This document shows positions 36,153 through 44,707 of a DNA stretch of 64,000 nt, piece after piece; the first letter of the stretch is position 1, and each line of letters opens with the position of its first letter. Both the position numbers and the translations under genes were made by a program. Source of the stretch: Nesterenkonia sp. E16_10. Lineage in GTDB: Bacteria > Actinomycetota > Actinomycetes > Actinomycetales > Micrococcaceae. The notes beneath the pieces were generated by a model. That model had not been told where the DNA came from. It ran no database searches and saw only the letters and a list, made by a program, of their open reading frames with translations. Location: positions 248,001-312,000 of the forward strand of contig NZ_JADPSA010000022.1 in NCBI RefSeq assembly GCF_017347085.1, in the 5' to 3' direction.

Positions 36153-37184
36153 TCAGCTCTCGAGCGCCTGGGCAAGCTCATCCGCGGTGGGCGGCTGGGC
36201 ACCGAAGCGGGAGGAGTTGATCGCCGCGGCACGGGCGGCGGTGCGCAGCACGGTGGCCAGCTGATCGGTGCTGATCTCACGCAGCGCGGCCCGCCGGGAG
36301 GCGCCGAGCAGGTGCATTCCGCGCAGCGTGGAGAGCGTGGCGGCCATGAAGGAGTCCCCGGCGCCGACGGTGTCGGCCACCTCGATGGAGAAGGCCTCCT
36401 GCTCGGCGAAGCCGGCTCGGGTCAGCCCCATCGCCCCGGAGGGCCCGCGGGTGACGGTGACCAGGGCGGGTCCCAGCTGCAGCCAGGCCTCCATGGTCTC
36501 GCGGTGGCTGCGCTCGGGGTAGAGCAGATCGAGATCATCGGTGGAGGCCTGGATGACGTCGGCGCGGGCGATGAACTCCTCGGCCTGCCGACGGGCCTCT
36601 TCACGGTTGGGCACCAGGGTGGGGCGGTAGTTCGGGTCATAGGAGATGGTCGCGACGGCGCGCGCCCGATCCAGCACCCCCTTGACCGTCTCCGCGCCGG
36701 GCTGGAGCATCGCTCCGATCGAGCCGGCATGGAGGTGCTCCAGCGGACCGGGCTGGGCCGGGTCACCATGTTGAAGGTCTGCGTTCTCACGGTCTGCGTT
36801 CTCAGGGTCTGCTGCGGCGGGCTTGCTCTCCCGAGCCAGGGCGCAGAACTTGTCCTCCAGCTCCCCGGCGCTGGGAAGCGTCCAGTCCAGGGTGAACTCG
36901 TAGCTGGCCTGCCCGGTGGGGTCCAGGGTGGCCCGCGCCACCGAGGTCGGGGAGGCGTCGGCGTCGAGCAGGGCGGTGATGCCCTGGGCTCGCAGGCTGC
37001 GCGCGATCATCCGGCCGTAGTCGTCATCGCCGCGACGACCGGCGAAGACCACGTCGTGCTCCAGCCGGGCGAGCCCCACCGCGACATTGAACGGCGAGCC
37101 CCCGACGTGCGCTTTAGGGGCAGATGTCTCCGAATGGACGACATCTACCAGGCATTCTCCGATGACCGCCAGGTATGCACTCAC
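36153..37184 (-). CDS. PfkB-family carbohydrate kinase
   Basis: A 343-residue ribokinase-fold sugar kinase, closest in pattern to fructokinases: GECLVDVV at the N-terminus, GGSPFNVAVGLARLEHDV and the C-terminal DTVGAGDSFMA with the catalytic base Asp277. A low-complexity insertion, about residues 120-147 (ENADRENADLQHGD repeat), is encoded by a 15-base tandem repeat and is not part of the fold. The start is GTG 37184 with no clear ribosome binding site; a TAGTTT -10-like element just upstream suggests a leaderless message. First gene of the PfkB-HAD-GDPD-AbrB run. Confidence 0.87.
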   Translation of the reverse strand: MSAYLAVIGECLVDVVHSETSAPKAHVGGSPFNVAVGLARLEHDVVFAGRRGDDDYGRMIARSLRAQGITALLDADASPTSVARATLDPTGQASYEFTLDWTLPSAGELEDKFCALARESKPAAADPENADRENADLQHGDPAQPGPLEHLHAGSIGAMLQPGAETVKGVLDRARAVATISYDPNYRPTLVPNREEARRQAEEFIARADVIQASTDDLDLLYPERSHRETMEAWLQLGPALVTVTRGPSGAMGLTRAGFAEQEAFSIEVADTVGAGDSFMAATLSTLRGMHLLGASRRAALREISTDQLATVLRTAARAAAINSSRFGAQPPTADELAQALES

Positions 37185-37212
37185 GGTACTAAACTACCGC
37201 ACCGGGGAAGGC

Positions 37213-38502
37213 TTAGAGCTGTCTGTAAAGCTCGTAGCCCCCGATGAGGTTGCGCAGCTGTGCCTGCGGGTGACGCTGGCGCAGCACTTCCAGCGCCTGA
37301 CGGGAGCGGACCCCGATCTTGCAGTAGAGCACCACCGGCCTGTCTGCGCCGCCCTCGAGACCCGAGACTCCGGCGTCGTCGTGCCAGAGGTCGCCCAGTG
37401 GGACGTTCACCGCACCCTCGATGGTGCCCAGCTGGTGCTCCCAGGGCTCCCGGACATCGACGATCCCGCCGATCGCTCCGGACTCCATCAGTGCCCGCAG
37501 CTGCTTGGGGGTGAGCTCGTCCTCGAGCTTGGGGTCCCCGGTGAAGGGGTTGAAGTCGAGGTCATCGGCGGCGTCTGGCTGCTCGGCGGCGTCTGGTCCA
37601 CCTGCGTCTGGTCCGGCGGCGTCTGATCCGGCGGAGGACGGGCCAGTGGCGGGCTCGGTCGCGGGGGCATCGTCGGGGGCCTCCGCCGCCGCGGCGGGCG
37701 CCTCGGGATTGAACCCGCCGAGTCCGGCGACGTCGGCGCCGATACTGGTCACCGGCACCCGCTCGGGGTCCGGCTGCAGGCTGATCTCGCGGAAGCTGGC
37801 CTCCAGCGCGTCATAGATCAGCACCCGGCCCAGCAGGGTCCGCCCGATGCCGGTGAGGAACTTGATCGTCTCGGTGGCCATGATCGAGCCGATCACCCCG
37901 GGCAGCACGCCGAGCACCCCGGCCTGGGCGCAGGTGGGGACCTCCCCGGCGTCGGGAGCCTCGGGGTAGAGATCACGGTAGGCGGGGCCTTGGCCGGCCC
38001 AGAAGAGGCTGACCTGTCCGGCGAAGCGCAGGATCGACCCGGAGACCATCGGCTTGCCGGCGATCTCGCAGGCGTCGGCGACCACGTAGCGGGTGGTGAA
38101 GTTGTCCGAGCCGTCCACCACGACATCGGCCTCATGGATCAGCTCCAGCGCGTTGGCGGCGGTGATCGGCTCCCGGTGCTCATGGATCACGATCTCCGGG
38201 TGCAGCCCGCGCATCACCGCAGCGGCGGAGGCAGTCTTGGGCTCCCCGATGCTGGCCTCGGAGTGGATCACCTGGCGGTGCAGGTTGGAGCGGTCCACCA
38301 CATCGTGATCGATCACCTCGATGGTGCCCACCCCGGCGGCGGCCAGGTAGGTCAGGATCGGGGCACCCAGGCCGCCCGCGCCGATGACCACCACGCGGGA
38401 GTTCAGCAGCTTGGCCTGGGCCTCGATGCCGAAGCCGTCCAGGGAGAAGTGCCGCTGGAACCGCTCCATCTGGGAGCGGGAGAACTGGGAGAGATCATTC
38501 AT
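37213..38502 (-). CDS. moeB: ThiF/MoeB-type adenylyltransferase fused to rhodanese
   Basis: A 429-residue E1-like enzyme. Residues 1-250 form the adenylating domain with GAGGLGAPIL, the DNFTTRY loop and the reactive Cys191 in PTCAQAGVLG. A linker rich in Ala, Pro, Asp and Gly (about 265-325), encoded by short tandem repeats, leads to a rhodanese domain with active Cys394 (YCKIGVRS). It adenylates the C-terminal Gly-Gly of ThiS or MoaD and can supply persulfide sulfur itself. Position next to thiG and thiS makes thiamine thiazole synthesis the main role, with molybdopterin synthesis a possible second job. Confidence 0.9.
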   Translation of the reverse strand: MNDLSQFSRSQMERFQRHFSLDGFGIEAQAKLLNSRVVVIGAGGLGAPILTYLAAAGVGTIEVIDHDVVDRSNLHRQVIHSEASIGEPKTASAAAVMRGLHPEIVIHEHREPITAANALELIHEADVVVDGSDNFTTRYVVADACEIAGKPMVSGSILRFAGQVSLFWAGQGPAYRDLYPEAPDAGEVPTCAQAGVLGVLPGVIGSIMATETIKFLTGIGRTLLGRVLIYDALEASFREISLQPDPERVPVTSIGADVAGLGGFNPEAPAAAAEAPDDAPATEPATGPSSAGSDAAGPDAGGPDAAEQPDAADDLDFNPFTGDPKLEDELTPKQLRALMESGAIGGIVDVREPWEHQLGTIEGAVNVPLGDLWHDDAGVSGLEGGADRPVVLYCKIGVRSRQALEVLRQRHPQAQLRNLIGGYELYRQL

Positions 38503-38516
38503 GGTGGGAAGGGTCC

Positions 38517-39338
<822 letters not shown>

Positions 39339-39578
39339 TCAGCCGCCCTGGACGGCGGTGACGATCTCGAGGTCTTCGCCCCCGGTCAGGGGGGTCGCGG
39401 ACCAGCGGCTGCGCGGGACGACGGCGGCGTCGAGTGCGACGGCGACGCCGAGCCTGCCGCCGTCGGCCGGGGTGCCGTCGGGGTTGAGGCTGCGCCCGGT
39501 GGTCGCGGCGACGGCGTCCACCACGGTGGCATCCTCGGGCAGCGTCACGGGTTCTTCATTGATGCGGACGGTGAGCAT
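39339..39578 (-). CDS. thiS: Sulfur carrier protein ThiS
   Basis: A 79-residue ubiquitin-fold sulfur carrier ending in Gly-Gly, the site of adenylation and thiocarboxylation. MLTVRINEEPVTLPEDATVVDAVA is the usual N-terminus. The start at 39578 has a GGAG site. The protein is slightly longer than the usual 65-70 residues, with an insertion NPDGTPADGGRL. It belongs to the thiO-thiS-thiG-E1 cluster, 119 bases after thiO. Confidence 0.9.
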   Translation of the reverse strand: MLTVRINEEPVTLPEDATVVDAVAATTGRSLNPDGTPADGGRLGVAVALDAAVVPRSRWSATPLTGGEDLEIVTAVQGG

Positions 39579-39697
39579 GGTTCTCCATGTCATCAGGTGC
39601 GGGTGGTCTTGGCACAACACGGCGCGAGCCGGGTGTGTTCCTGGTCCGATCCAGGACGCGCCGCCGGTGCGACGCGGGCGTTGTCCAGTCTAGTGAG

Positions 39698-40930
39698 TCA
39701 GCCCCGGTGCCGGGTGAGCCGCATGCGGCTCAGGAGCTGCTGGTCCGCTGCGCTGATCTCGGGTCCCGGATCCAAGAGGGCGGCGCCGAGCCGGGCGGCG
39801 AGCGGGGCGAGCAGGATCCCGTGGCGGGAGTACCCGGTGGAGACCACCAGCCCGGGTCGCAGCTCCCCGAGGAAGGGACGCTCGTCCGGGGTGCCGGGGC
39901 GGGCGCGGGTGGTGATCTCGGTCAGCTCCATGTCCTTGACCGCGGGCAGCACGGTGACGGCGTCGGTGAGCAGCTCCTGGACGGATCCGGCGTGGGTGCC
40001 GGTGAGGCTGTCTTCGCGGGTGGAGGCTCCGATGACCAGTCCCCCGTCGGCGCGCGGGACCAGGTAGACCGAGCGGCCGTTGACCTTCGCCCGGACGGTG
40101 GCCTCTAGGAGGTGGGACTCCCCGCGCATGAGCTGCGCCGGGTTGACCTGCAGGCGCAGCACGTCGCCGAGGATCGGGCGCAGCTCCAGCGGGCAGTCCT
40201 CGGTGAGGCCGGTGATCTCGGAGTATCCGAGTCCAGGCACCAGGAGCACCGCGCCGAACGGGTGCGCCGCGCCGTCGTCGGTGGTGAGGGTGAAGCGCGA
40301 AGCCGCGGCGTCTGATGCGTCGGTCGCTGCGGGAGCTGCGGCGGCTGACTCGTCGATGGCGGTCACCGTGCCGGTGAGCCAGCGGGCGGGGGCCCCGGCG
40401 CCGGGGAACTGACTCGGATCCAGCTCGGCCTCCAGCGCGGCCTGGGTGGCGGCCACGAGTTGGCGCGGGTCGATCTGGTGATCACTGGGGACGTCCCAGC
40501 CCTTGGAGAGCCCGGGCGCGAGGCCCGGCTCGCGGCGGCGCAGCGCGGAGCTGGTCAGTGCGGTGACCTCCATGCCGTGCTCGCGCTGGACCACCGCGAG
40601 CTCGGCGACCGCGTCCCGGTCGGAGCGGTCAGCGGCGATGAGCAGCGTGCCGTTCTCGCGGTATCCGGTGGGCACATCGGTGGCGCGGGAGAGCGTGGCG
40701 AGGAACTGGGGGTACTCGGCGCGGGAGGCGGTCATGATGGGCCAGAGATCCTCCTGGCCGTATTGGACCTCGCTGATCGGGGCCAGCATCCCGGCGGCGG
40801 CGTAGGAGGCGTCCTGGGCGATGGACGGTGCGATGACGGTGACGTCATGGCCGGTCAGACGCAGCTGCCAGGCGGTCAGAAGCCCGATCACGCCGGCGCC
40901 GACGACTGCGGTGTTCGCCCTGGTGTTCAC
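39698..40930 (-). CDS. thiO: Glycine oxidase
   Basis: A 410-residue FAD-dependent DAO-family oxidase. It oxidises glycine to dehydroglycine (iminoacetate) for ThiG, as in aerobic bacteria that use ThiO instead of ThiH. The FAD-binding GAGVIGLLTAWQL starts at residue 11, and RARPGTPDERPFLGEL and STGYSRHGILLAP are present. The start codon is GTG 40930, only two bases after the 3' end of tRNA-Gly, so no ribosome binding site exists outside the tRNA. It may be translated from a leaderless message made by tRNA processing. Substrate preference is inferred from the neighbours. Confidence 0.9.
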   Translation of the reverse strand: MNTRANTAVVGAGVIGLLTAWQLRLTGHDVTVIAPSIAQDASYAAAGMLAPISEVQYGQEDLWPIMTASRAEYPQFLATLSRATDVPTGYRENGTLLIAADRSDRDAVAELAVVQREHGMEVTALTSSALRRREPGLAPGLSKGWDVPSDHQIDPRQLVAATQAALEAELDPSQFPGAGAPARWLTGTVTAIDESAAAAPAATDASDAAASRFTLTTDDGAAHPFGAVLLVPGLGYSEITGLTEDCPLELRPILGDVLRLQVNPAQLMRGESHLLEATVRAKVNGRSVYLVPRADGGLVIGASTREDSLTGTHAGSVQELLTDAVTVLPAVKDMELTEITTRARPGTPDERPFLGELRPGLVVSTGYSRHGILLAPLAARLGAALLDPGPEISAADQQLLSRMRLTRHRG

Positions 40931-40932
40931 AG

Positions 40933-41003
40933 AGCGGGCGACGGGAATCGAACCCGCGTCGTCTGCTTGGGAAGCAGAAGCTTTGCCATTAAGCTACGCC
41001 CGC
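40933..41003 (-). tRNA. tRNA-Gly (anticodon CCC)
   Basis: A 71-base cloverleaf on the minus strand: 7-base acceptor stem (GCGGGCG/CGCCCGC), D-arm GCTT/AAGC, anticodon stem TCTGC/GCAGA with loop TTCCCAA giving anticodon CCC, and T-arm GCGGG-TTCGATT-CCCGT. The CCA end is not encoded. The T73 discriminator is followed after two bases by the GTG start of thiO. Confidence 0.95.
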
Positions 41004-41159
41004 ATTCCGGCCGGTTGCGGCCAGGGTTCGAGATTACCAGGTGCTCAGGGCTCATGCGCGCAACCCTGCCCTGCACCCGCCGGACTGGCTGCGCCCACTC
41101 GTCTGTCAGTGGACAAGCGGATGCGCAGGGCCGGTCGCGCAGGGGCTGGCCGAGTGTGT
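41004..41159. other. Intergenic region without recognised gene
   Basis: About 156 bases between the tRNA and the third Asp23-type gene. It should hold the tRNA promoter on the minus strand. No gene was recognised. Confidence 0.4.
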
Positions 41160-41615
41160 CTAGCGCAGTGCCCGATCGGCGTCCCGGGGCGGTTCTTCGT
41201 CACCGGGAATGTGGACGTCGGCGACCAGGATGTTGACCTCGAGGACCTGAAGGCCGGTGCCCTGTTCCACGGCGCGGACCACCTCGCGGCGGATGTTTCG
41301 GGCGACCTCCACGATCGGCGCCCCGAACTCCACGATGACGATCAGATCCACGGCCGCCTGCCGGTCACCCTTCTCCACTGCGACCCCGCCGCCCGCCTGA
41401 GTCCGGGAGCCGGGGATCCGCTCGGAGATCGCCTCGAAGGAGCGGCGAGCGGCACTTCCCAGGGCATGGACCCCGCTGACCCGACGGGCCGCGAGGCCGG
41501 CGAGCTTGCGCACCACGATCTCCTCGACGGTGGTGCTCCCGCGATCCGTCACCAGGGGGCTCAGCGCCGCCTCGGGCTGGGGCCCCGGGGCCGCCGCTGA
41601 ACCTTCAGTGGGCAT
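41160..41615 (-). CDS. Asp23/Gls24-family envelope stress protein (third copy)
   Basis: A 151-residue Asp23/Gls24-fold protein. The conserved core is GSTTVEEIVVRKLAGLAARRVSGVHALG and the GVAVEKGDRQAAVDLIVIVEFGAPIVEVARNIRREV region. Staphylococcal Asp23 coats the inner face of the membrane and responds to alkaline and cell-wall stress. No membrane segment is visible. It overlaps the preceding Asp23 gene by 11 bases. Together with the sigma factor and two related genes it forms a probable self-contained envelope-stress operon. Confidence 0.85.
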   Translation of the reverse strand: MPTEGSAAAPGPQPEAALSPLVTDRGSTTVEEIVVRKLAGLAARRVSGVHALGSAARRSFEAISERIPGSRTQAGGGVAVEKGDRQAAVDLIVIVEFGAPIVEVARNIRREVVRAVEQGTGLQVLEVNILVADVHIPGDEEPPRDADRALR

Positions 41616-42009
41616 CGGTCACACCCATGACGCGGATCTTGACCTGCACCGGGGCCCCCGCGTGGCTGATCATCAGGGTCTGGACCGCGGCGTGGACGTC
41701 GTCGACCACGAGGCCCGCCGGACGGCTTCCGTCGATGTACAGATCGACGTAGACGACGACGCCGGCTGCCTCTTGCACGATGTCGACCCCGGTCGCCGGG
41801 GTGGTCTCGGCATTGAGCAGCCGCTGCGCCGCCGCGGTGAGGACCTGACGGAAGCTCGGCACCAGTCGCGCCACGCCCGGGGCCGCGGAGACGGACTCCA
41901 CGACGGCGGCCTCGAGTGCGGCTCGTTGACCCCGAGCCGCGCCGCCGTGCAGGGCGTCATCGCCGGGTACCTCACTCATGGCGGGATCGTCCCTCGGAGC
42001 GTCACTCAT
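41605..42009 (-). CDS. Asp23/Gls24-related protein (second copy)
   Basis: A 134-residue protein that keeps only part of the Asp23 pattern: AAVVESVSAAPGVARLVPS near the middle and AAGVVVYVDLYIDGSRPAGLVVDDVHAAVQTLM toward the end. It is encoded between two other Asp23-type genes. The ATG at 42009 overlaps the preceding stop codon (ATGAGTGA) with GGAGG 11 bases upstream; starts at 42018 or 42054 would add residues. Assignment rests on position and local pattern. Confidence 0.7.
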   Translation of the reverse strand: MSDAPRDDPAMSEVPGDDALHGGAARGQRAALEAAVVESVSAAPGVARLVPSFRQVLTAAAQRLLNAETTPATGVDIVQEAAGVVVYVDLYIDGSRPAGLVVDDVHAAVQTLMISHAGAPVQVKIRVMGVTDAH

Positions 42010-42511
42010 CGTGGACATCCTCCACCACCAGGTCCACGTGACCGGCCCGCACACCGATGATCAGCTCCATGCGTTCAGCGATCCGAGCCCGCAGGCGCGG
42101 TGCGAACTCGGCCAGCGACTCTCCCAGCGCCATCGTGAGGGTCACCCGCAGGTCAAGCGGCTGGCCCGGCACACTCTCGGAGGTGACCTTGACCCTGCGG
42201 GCGCGCAGGCCGGGCTCCTCATCCACGGCCGCCCTGACCTGCGCGCGCAGTGAGGCGGTGGTCATGACGTAGGGAAGTCCCGAGGAGGAGTAGAGCGCGG
42301 TGCTGGGTCCGCGGGCCGCCTCGTCCTCGACGATGCTCATGATGCGGGCTTTGAGGCCGCTGACCTGTTCACCCGCGGAGGTCTCGGTGCGGCGGTAGTC
42401 ATCGACCACGTTGCGCAGCCGGTCATAGCTCTCCAGCGCCTGCGCCTCGGTGATCTCGTCAAAGACGTCCTGATCAGCAGGCTCGCGGGGGTCTGAGGGC
42501 GGCTGTGTCAT
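42002..42511 (-). CDS. Asp23/Gls24-related protein with N-terminal extension (first copy)
   Basis: A 169-residue protein. The first 70 residues are charged and helical (ALESYDRLRNVVDDYRRTE), followed by an Asp23-like half (LRARRVKVTSESVPGQPLDLRVTLTMALGESLAEFAPRLRARIAERME). The ATG at 42511 overlaps the sigma factor stop (ATGA), so translation is coupled. The extension may be where the sigma factor or partners bind, which is speculation. No membrane helix or zinc-binding anti-sigma motif is seen. Confidence 0.68.
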   Translation of the reverse strand: MTQPPSDPREPADQDVFDEITEAQALESYDRLRNVVDDYRRTETSAGEQVSGLKARIMSIVEDEAARGPSTALYSSSGLPYVMTTASLRAQVRAAVDEEPGLRARRVKVTSESVPGQPLDLRVTLTMALGESLAEFAPRLRARIAERMELIIGVRAGHVDLVVEDVHDE

Positions 42512-43092
42512 GCCCATCCTTTCATTCCCTCGACGATGGCCAGGCGTGCACGATGGATCCGTCCTCGCACGCTTCCTTCGGTCACTCCGAGCACCTCCGC
42601 GACCTCGGCGTAGGACTGGCCCTCGATCTCGTAGAGCAGCCAGCTGATTCTCTGCTCCGGGGACAGCGTGCCGAGGACCTGCTCAAGCTCCTGAACCGCG
42701 GCGGAGGTCTCGGCCCGGTCCTCCACCGAGGGCCCTGGTCCTGATTCTTCCACCATGTCGGCAGGATCAACAGCGTCAGTTCCGCGCACCTCACGGCGTC
42801 GAAGGAGATCCAGACACGCGTTGCTGGCCAGCCGGAAGATCCAGGCCTTGAAGGCGGCAGGGTTCTGCAGCGACTCCAGCCGCCGCCAGGTGACCAGGAA
42901 GGTGTCCTGGACGATGTCCTCGGCATCCGCGCGGTTGCCCAGCATGCGGATGCACAATCCGAGCAGTCGGGATTCGTATCGGTCCACAAGCTGCTCGAAT
43001 GCCAGCAGGTCACCATCCTGGGCGCGAGCGACAAGCGTGACCTCGTCGGGACCGGAGGGAGGTGCCCCGGCGCCGGCGGTCTGGCGTGACAT
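42508..43092 (-). CDS. ECF-type RNA polymerase sigma factor
   Basis: A 194-residue extracytoplasmic-function sigma factor. Region 2 covers about residues 20-90 (FEQLVDRYESRLLGLCIRMLGNRADAEDIVQDTFLVTWRRL) and region 4 about 135-190 (LSPEQRISWLLYEIEGQSYAEVAEVLGVTEGSVRGRIHRAR). The ATG at 43092 lies 7 bases after a TACTAT element, so the message may be leaderless; a longer frame to 43161 is not supported. There is no anti-sigma factor gene with the usual zinc motif nearby; three Asp23-type genes follow instead. Confidence 0.9.
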   Translation of the reverse strand: MSRQTAGAGAPPSGPDEVTLVARAQDGDLLAFEQLVDRYESRLLGLCIRMLGNRADAEDIVQDTFLVTWRRLESLQNPAAFKAWIFRLASNACLDLLRRREVRGTDAVDPADMVEESGPGPSVEDRAETSAAVQELEQVLGTLSPEQRISWLLYEIEGQSYAEVAEVLGVTEGSVRGRIHRARLAIVEGMKGWA

Positions 43093-43198
43093 GGGCTCAT
43101 AGTACACAGGCTCCGGGGAAGAACTCCGCAGCCTTCGGCGTTGACGCTTATGGTGCCGCAACCGGCATCTTCAGGCGCATCCAGACGAGGAGTCCCCC

Positions 43199-43810
43199 AT
43201 GCCCACGGCGACCGCAGCAGTGGACCGCGAGACCATGCATCAGCTCTTCGAAGGCCGACACACCACGCACCTCTTCTCTGAGGGCGCGGTCGACCTGGAG
43301 CTGATCCAACAGGCCTACCAGGACGCCCGCTGGGCTCCGACCTCCATGAACTGCCAGCCGATGCGCCTGACCGTGCTGAACCCCGGAGAACGGCGCGACG
43401 CCGTCGTCGAGCACTTCAAGGGTGACAACGGCAAGAAGACCTCTGCGGCGCCGCTGAGCGTGGTCCTGGCCTATGACCCGAACTGGCATGAGCACATGCC
43501 CACGCTCTACCCCCAGGCCGAGGGGCTGCGGGAGAAGTTCGCCGGGCGCCTCGAGTTCCGCGAGAAGATGGGCCGCGACAACGCCTTCCTGCAGGCCGGG
43601 TACTTCATCGTGGCACTGCGCGCCCTGGGACTCGACGTCGGCCCGATGGCCGGTCTCGACGCCCCCGGGGTCGACGCCGAGGTCCACGCAGACACGGGTT
43701 GGAAGACCTTGATGGTGCTCAACGTGGGCCACGGCCCCAGCGCCGAGGACGAGGCCCAGTACCCGCGCGGCGAGCGGTTCGACTTCCCTGAAATCTCGCA
43801 GGTCCTCTGA
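43199..43810 (+). CDS. RutE/malonic-semialdehyde-reductase-like nitroreductase family protein
   Basis: A 203-residue flavin-fold protein of the nitroreductase superfamily, closest in pattern to malonic semialdehyde reductase RutE and its relatives: ARWAPTSMNCQPMRLTVL near the N-terminus and a C-terminal GHGPSAEDEAQYPRGERFDFPEI. RutE reduces malonic semialdehyde to 3-hydroxypropionate in pyrimidine breakdown; no other rut genes are present. The start ATG 43199 has GAGGAG at a good distance. It is divergent from the sigma factor. Confidence 0.8.
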   Translation: MPTATAAVDRETMHQLFEGRHTTHLFSEGAVDLELIQQAYQDARWAPTSMNCQPMRLTVLNPGERRDAVVEHFKGDNGKKTSAAPLSVVLAYDPNWHEHMPTLYPQAEGLREKFAGRLEFREKMGRDNAFLQAGYFIVALRALGLDVGPMAGLDAPGVDAEVHADTGWKTLMVLNVGHGPSAEDEAQYPRGERFDFPEISQVL

Positions 43811-43898
43811 CGCCTCTCCACGCCAGGGCCGGGTCTTCCCGCCAGCGGAAAGGCTCACGGGAGCGCGCGAGGCCTTCAGCTCGCATGCAGGAGGCGCG

Positions 43899-43927
43899 TT
43901 GGCACCGACCAGCGCCAAGCGTTAGAT
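43899..43927 (+). promoter_or_regulatory. Sigma70-type promoter for the PfpI gene
   Basis: TTGGCA (43899-43904) and TTAGAT (43922-43927) are separated by 17 bases, giving a leader of about 50 bases to the ATG at 43984. Confidence 0.55.
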
Positions 43928-43983
43928 TCGACAGGTGCAGAAGGCCCTCATGGACCTGACCACCGATTCCAAGGAGCATCATC

Positions 43984-44538
43984 ATGGCTGAGAATTCACC
44001 ACAGATCACCGGCAAGACCATCGCACTGCTGGTCACCGACGGCGTCGAGCTGCCGGAGCTCACCGAGCCCATCGCCGCCATCAAGGCCGCCGGCGGGACC
44101 GCCAAGATCATCTCCCCCAACCAGAAGTCCCTGCAGGCGATGGAGGGGGACTGGAACCACTCGGACCACTTCGACGTCGACGTCCAGCTGAGCTCCGCCT
44201 CGGCAGGCGACTACGACGGGCTGGTGCTGCCCGGCGGCACCCTGAACGCCGACAGCCTGCGCATCGACGAGGACGCCAAGACCTTCGTCTCCGCGTTCTT
44301 CGCCGCCGAGAAGCCCGTGGCCGCGATCTGCCACGGTTCCTGGATCCTCACCGACATCCAGCAGGTCAAGGGCCGCCGGGTCACGAGCTACCCATCCCTG
44401 AAGACTGACCTCACCAATGCCGGCGCCGAATGGGTGGACGAGTCCGCGGTGGTCAGCAACGGTCTGGTCACCTCGCGGACCCCTGATGATCTCGATGACT
44501 TCAACCAGGCGTTCCTGACCCTGGTCGCCCAGGCCTGA
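43984..44538 (+). CDS. DJ-1/PfpI family protein
   Basis: A 184-residue member of the DJ-1/PfpI class I glutamine-amidotransferase-like superfamily. The nucleophile elbow has Cys116 in AAICHGSW, with GVELPELTEP and VLPGGTLNADSL as further landmarks. Relatives act as protein deglycases, stress chaperones or intracellular proteases; the specific activity is unclear. The ATG at 43984 has AAGGAG upstream. It is followed by a 15-base perfect hairpin. Confidence 0.9.
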   Translation: MAENSPQITGKTIALLVTDGVELPELTEPIAAIKAAGGTAKIISPNQKSLQAMEGDWNHSDHFDVDVQLSSASAGDYDGLVLPGGTLNADSLRIDEDAKTFVSAFFAAEKPVAAICHGSWILTDIQQVKGRRVTSYPSLKTDLTNAGAEWVDESAVVSNGLVTSRTPDDLDDFNQAFLTLVAQA

Positions 44539-44595
44539 ACACATCACCCAGGCTTGAACACTGAGCCTCGGCCGATGAGCCGAAGGCGAACATGC

Positions 44596-44632
44596 GCTGC
44601 GGCCAGGACCTGACACGGGTCCTGGCCGCAGC
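44596..44632 (+). terminator. Perfect 15-bp hairpin after the PfpI gene
   Basis: Arms at 44596-44610 and 44618-44632 are perfectly complementary with a 7-base loop. It lies 58 bases after the PfpI gene and before thiE. No U tract. Confidence 0.6.
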
Positions 44633-44707
44633 CGTGAGCGCTGGCCTGCCCCGCGATCTCCGAGCCGAGTCGATGCACAGCCCTCAGGGGTGCCCTACTG
44701 TGGAGAC

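Noticed and set aside
39579-39697. Search for a TPP riboswitch near thiO, thiS and thiE
   Set aside because: I looked for the conserved TPP motifs (CTGAGA and the ACCTGA-type helix) in the gaps before thiS, thiO and thiE and did not find them.
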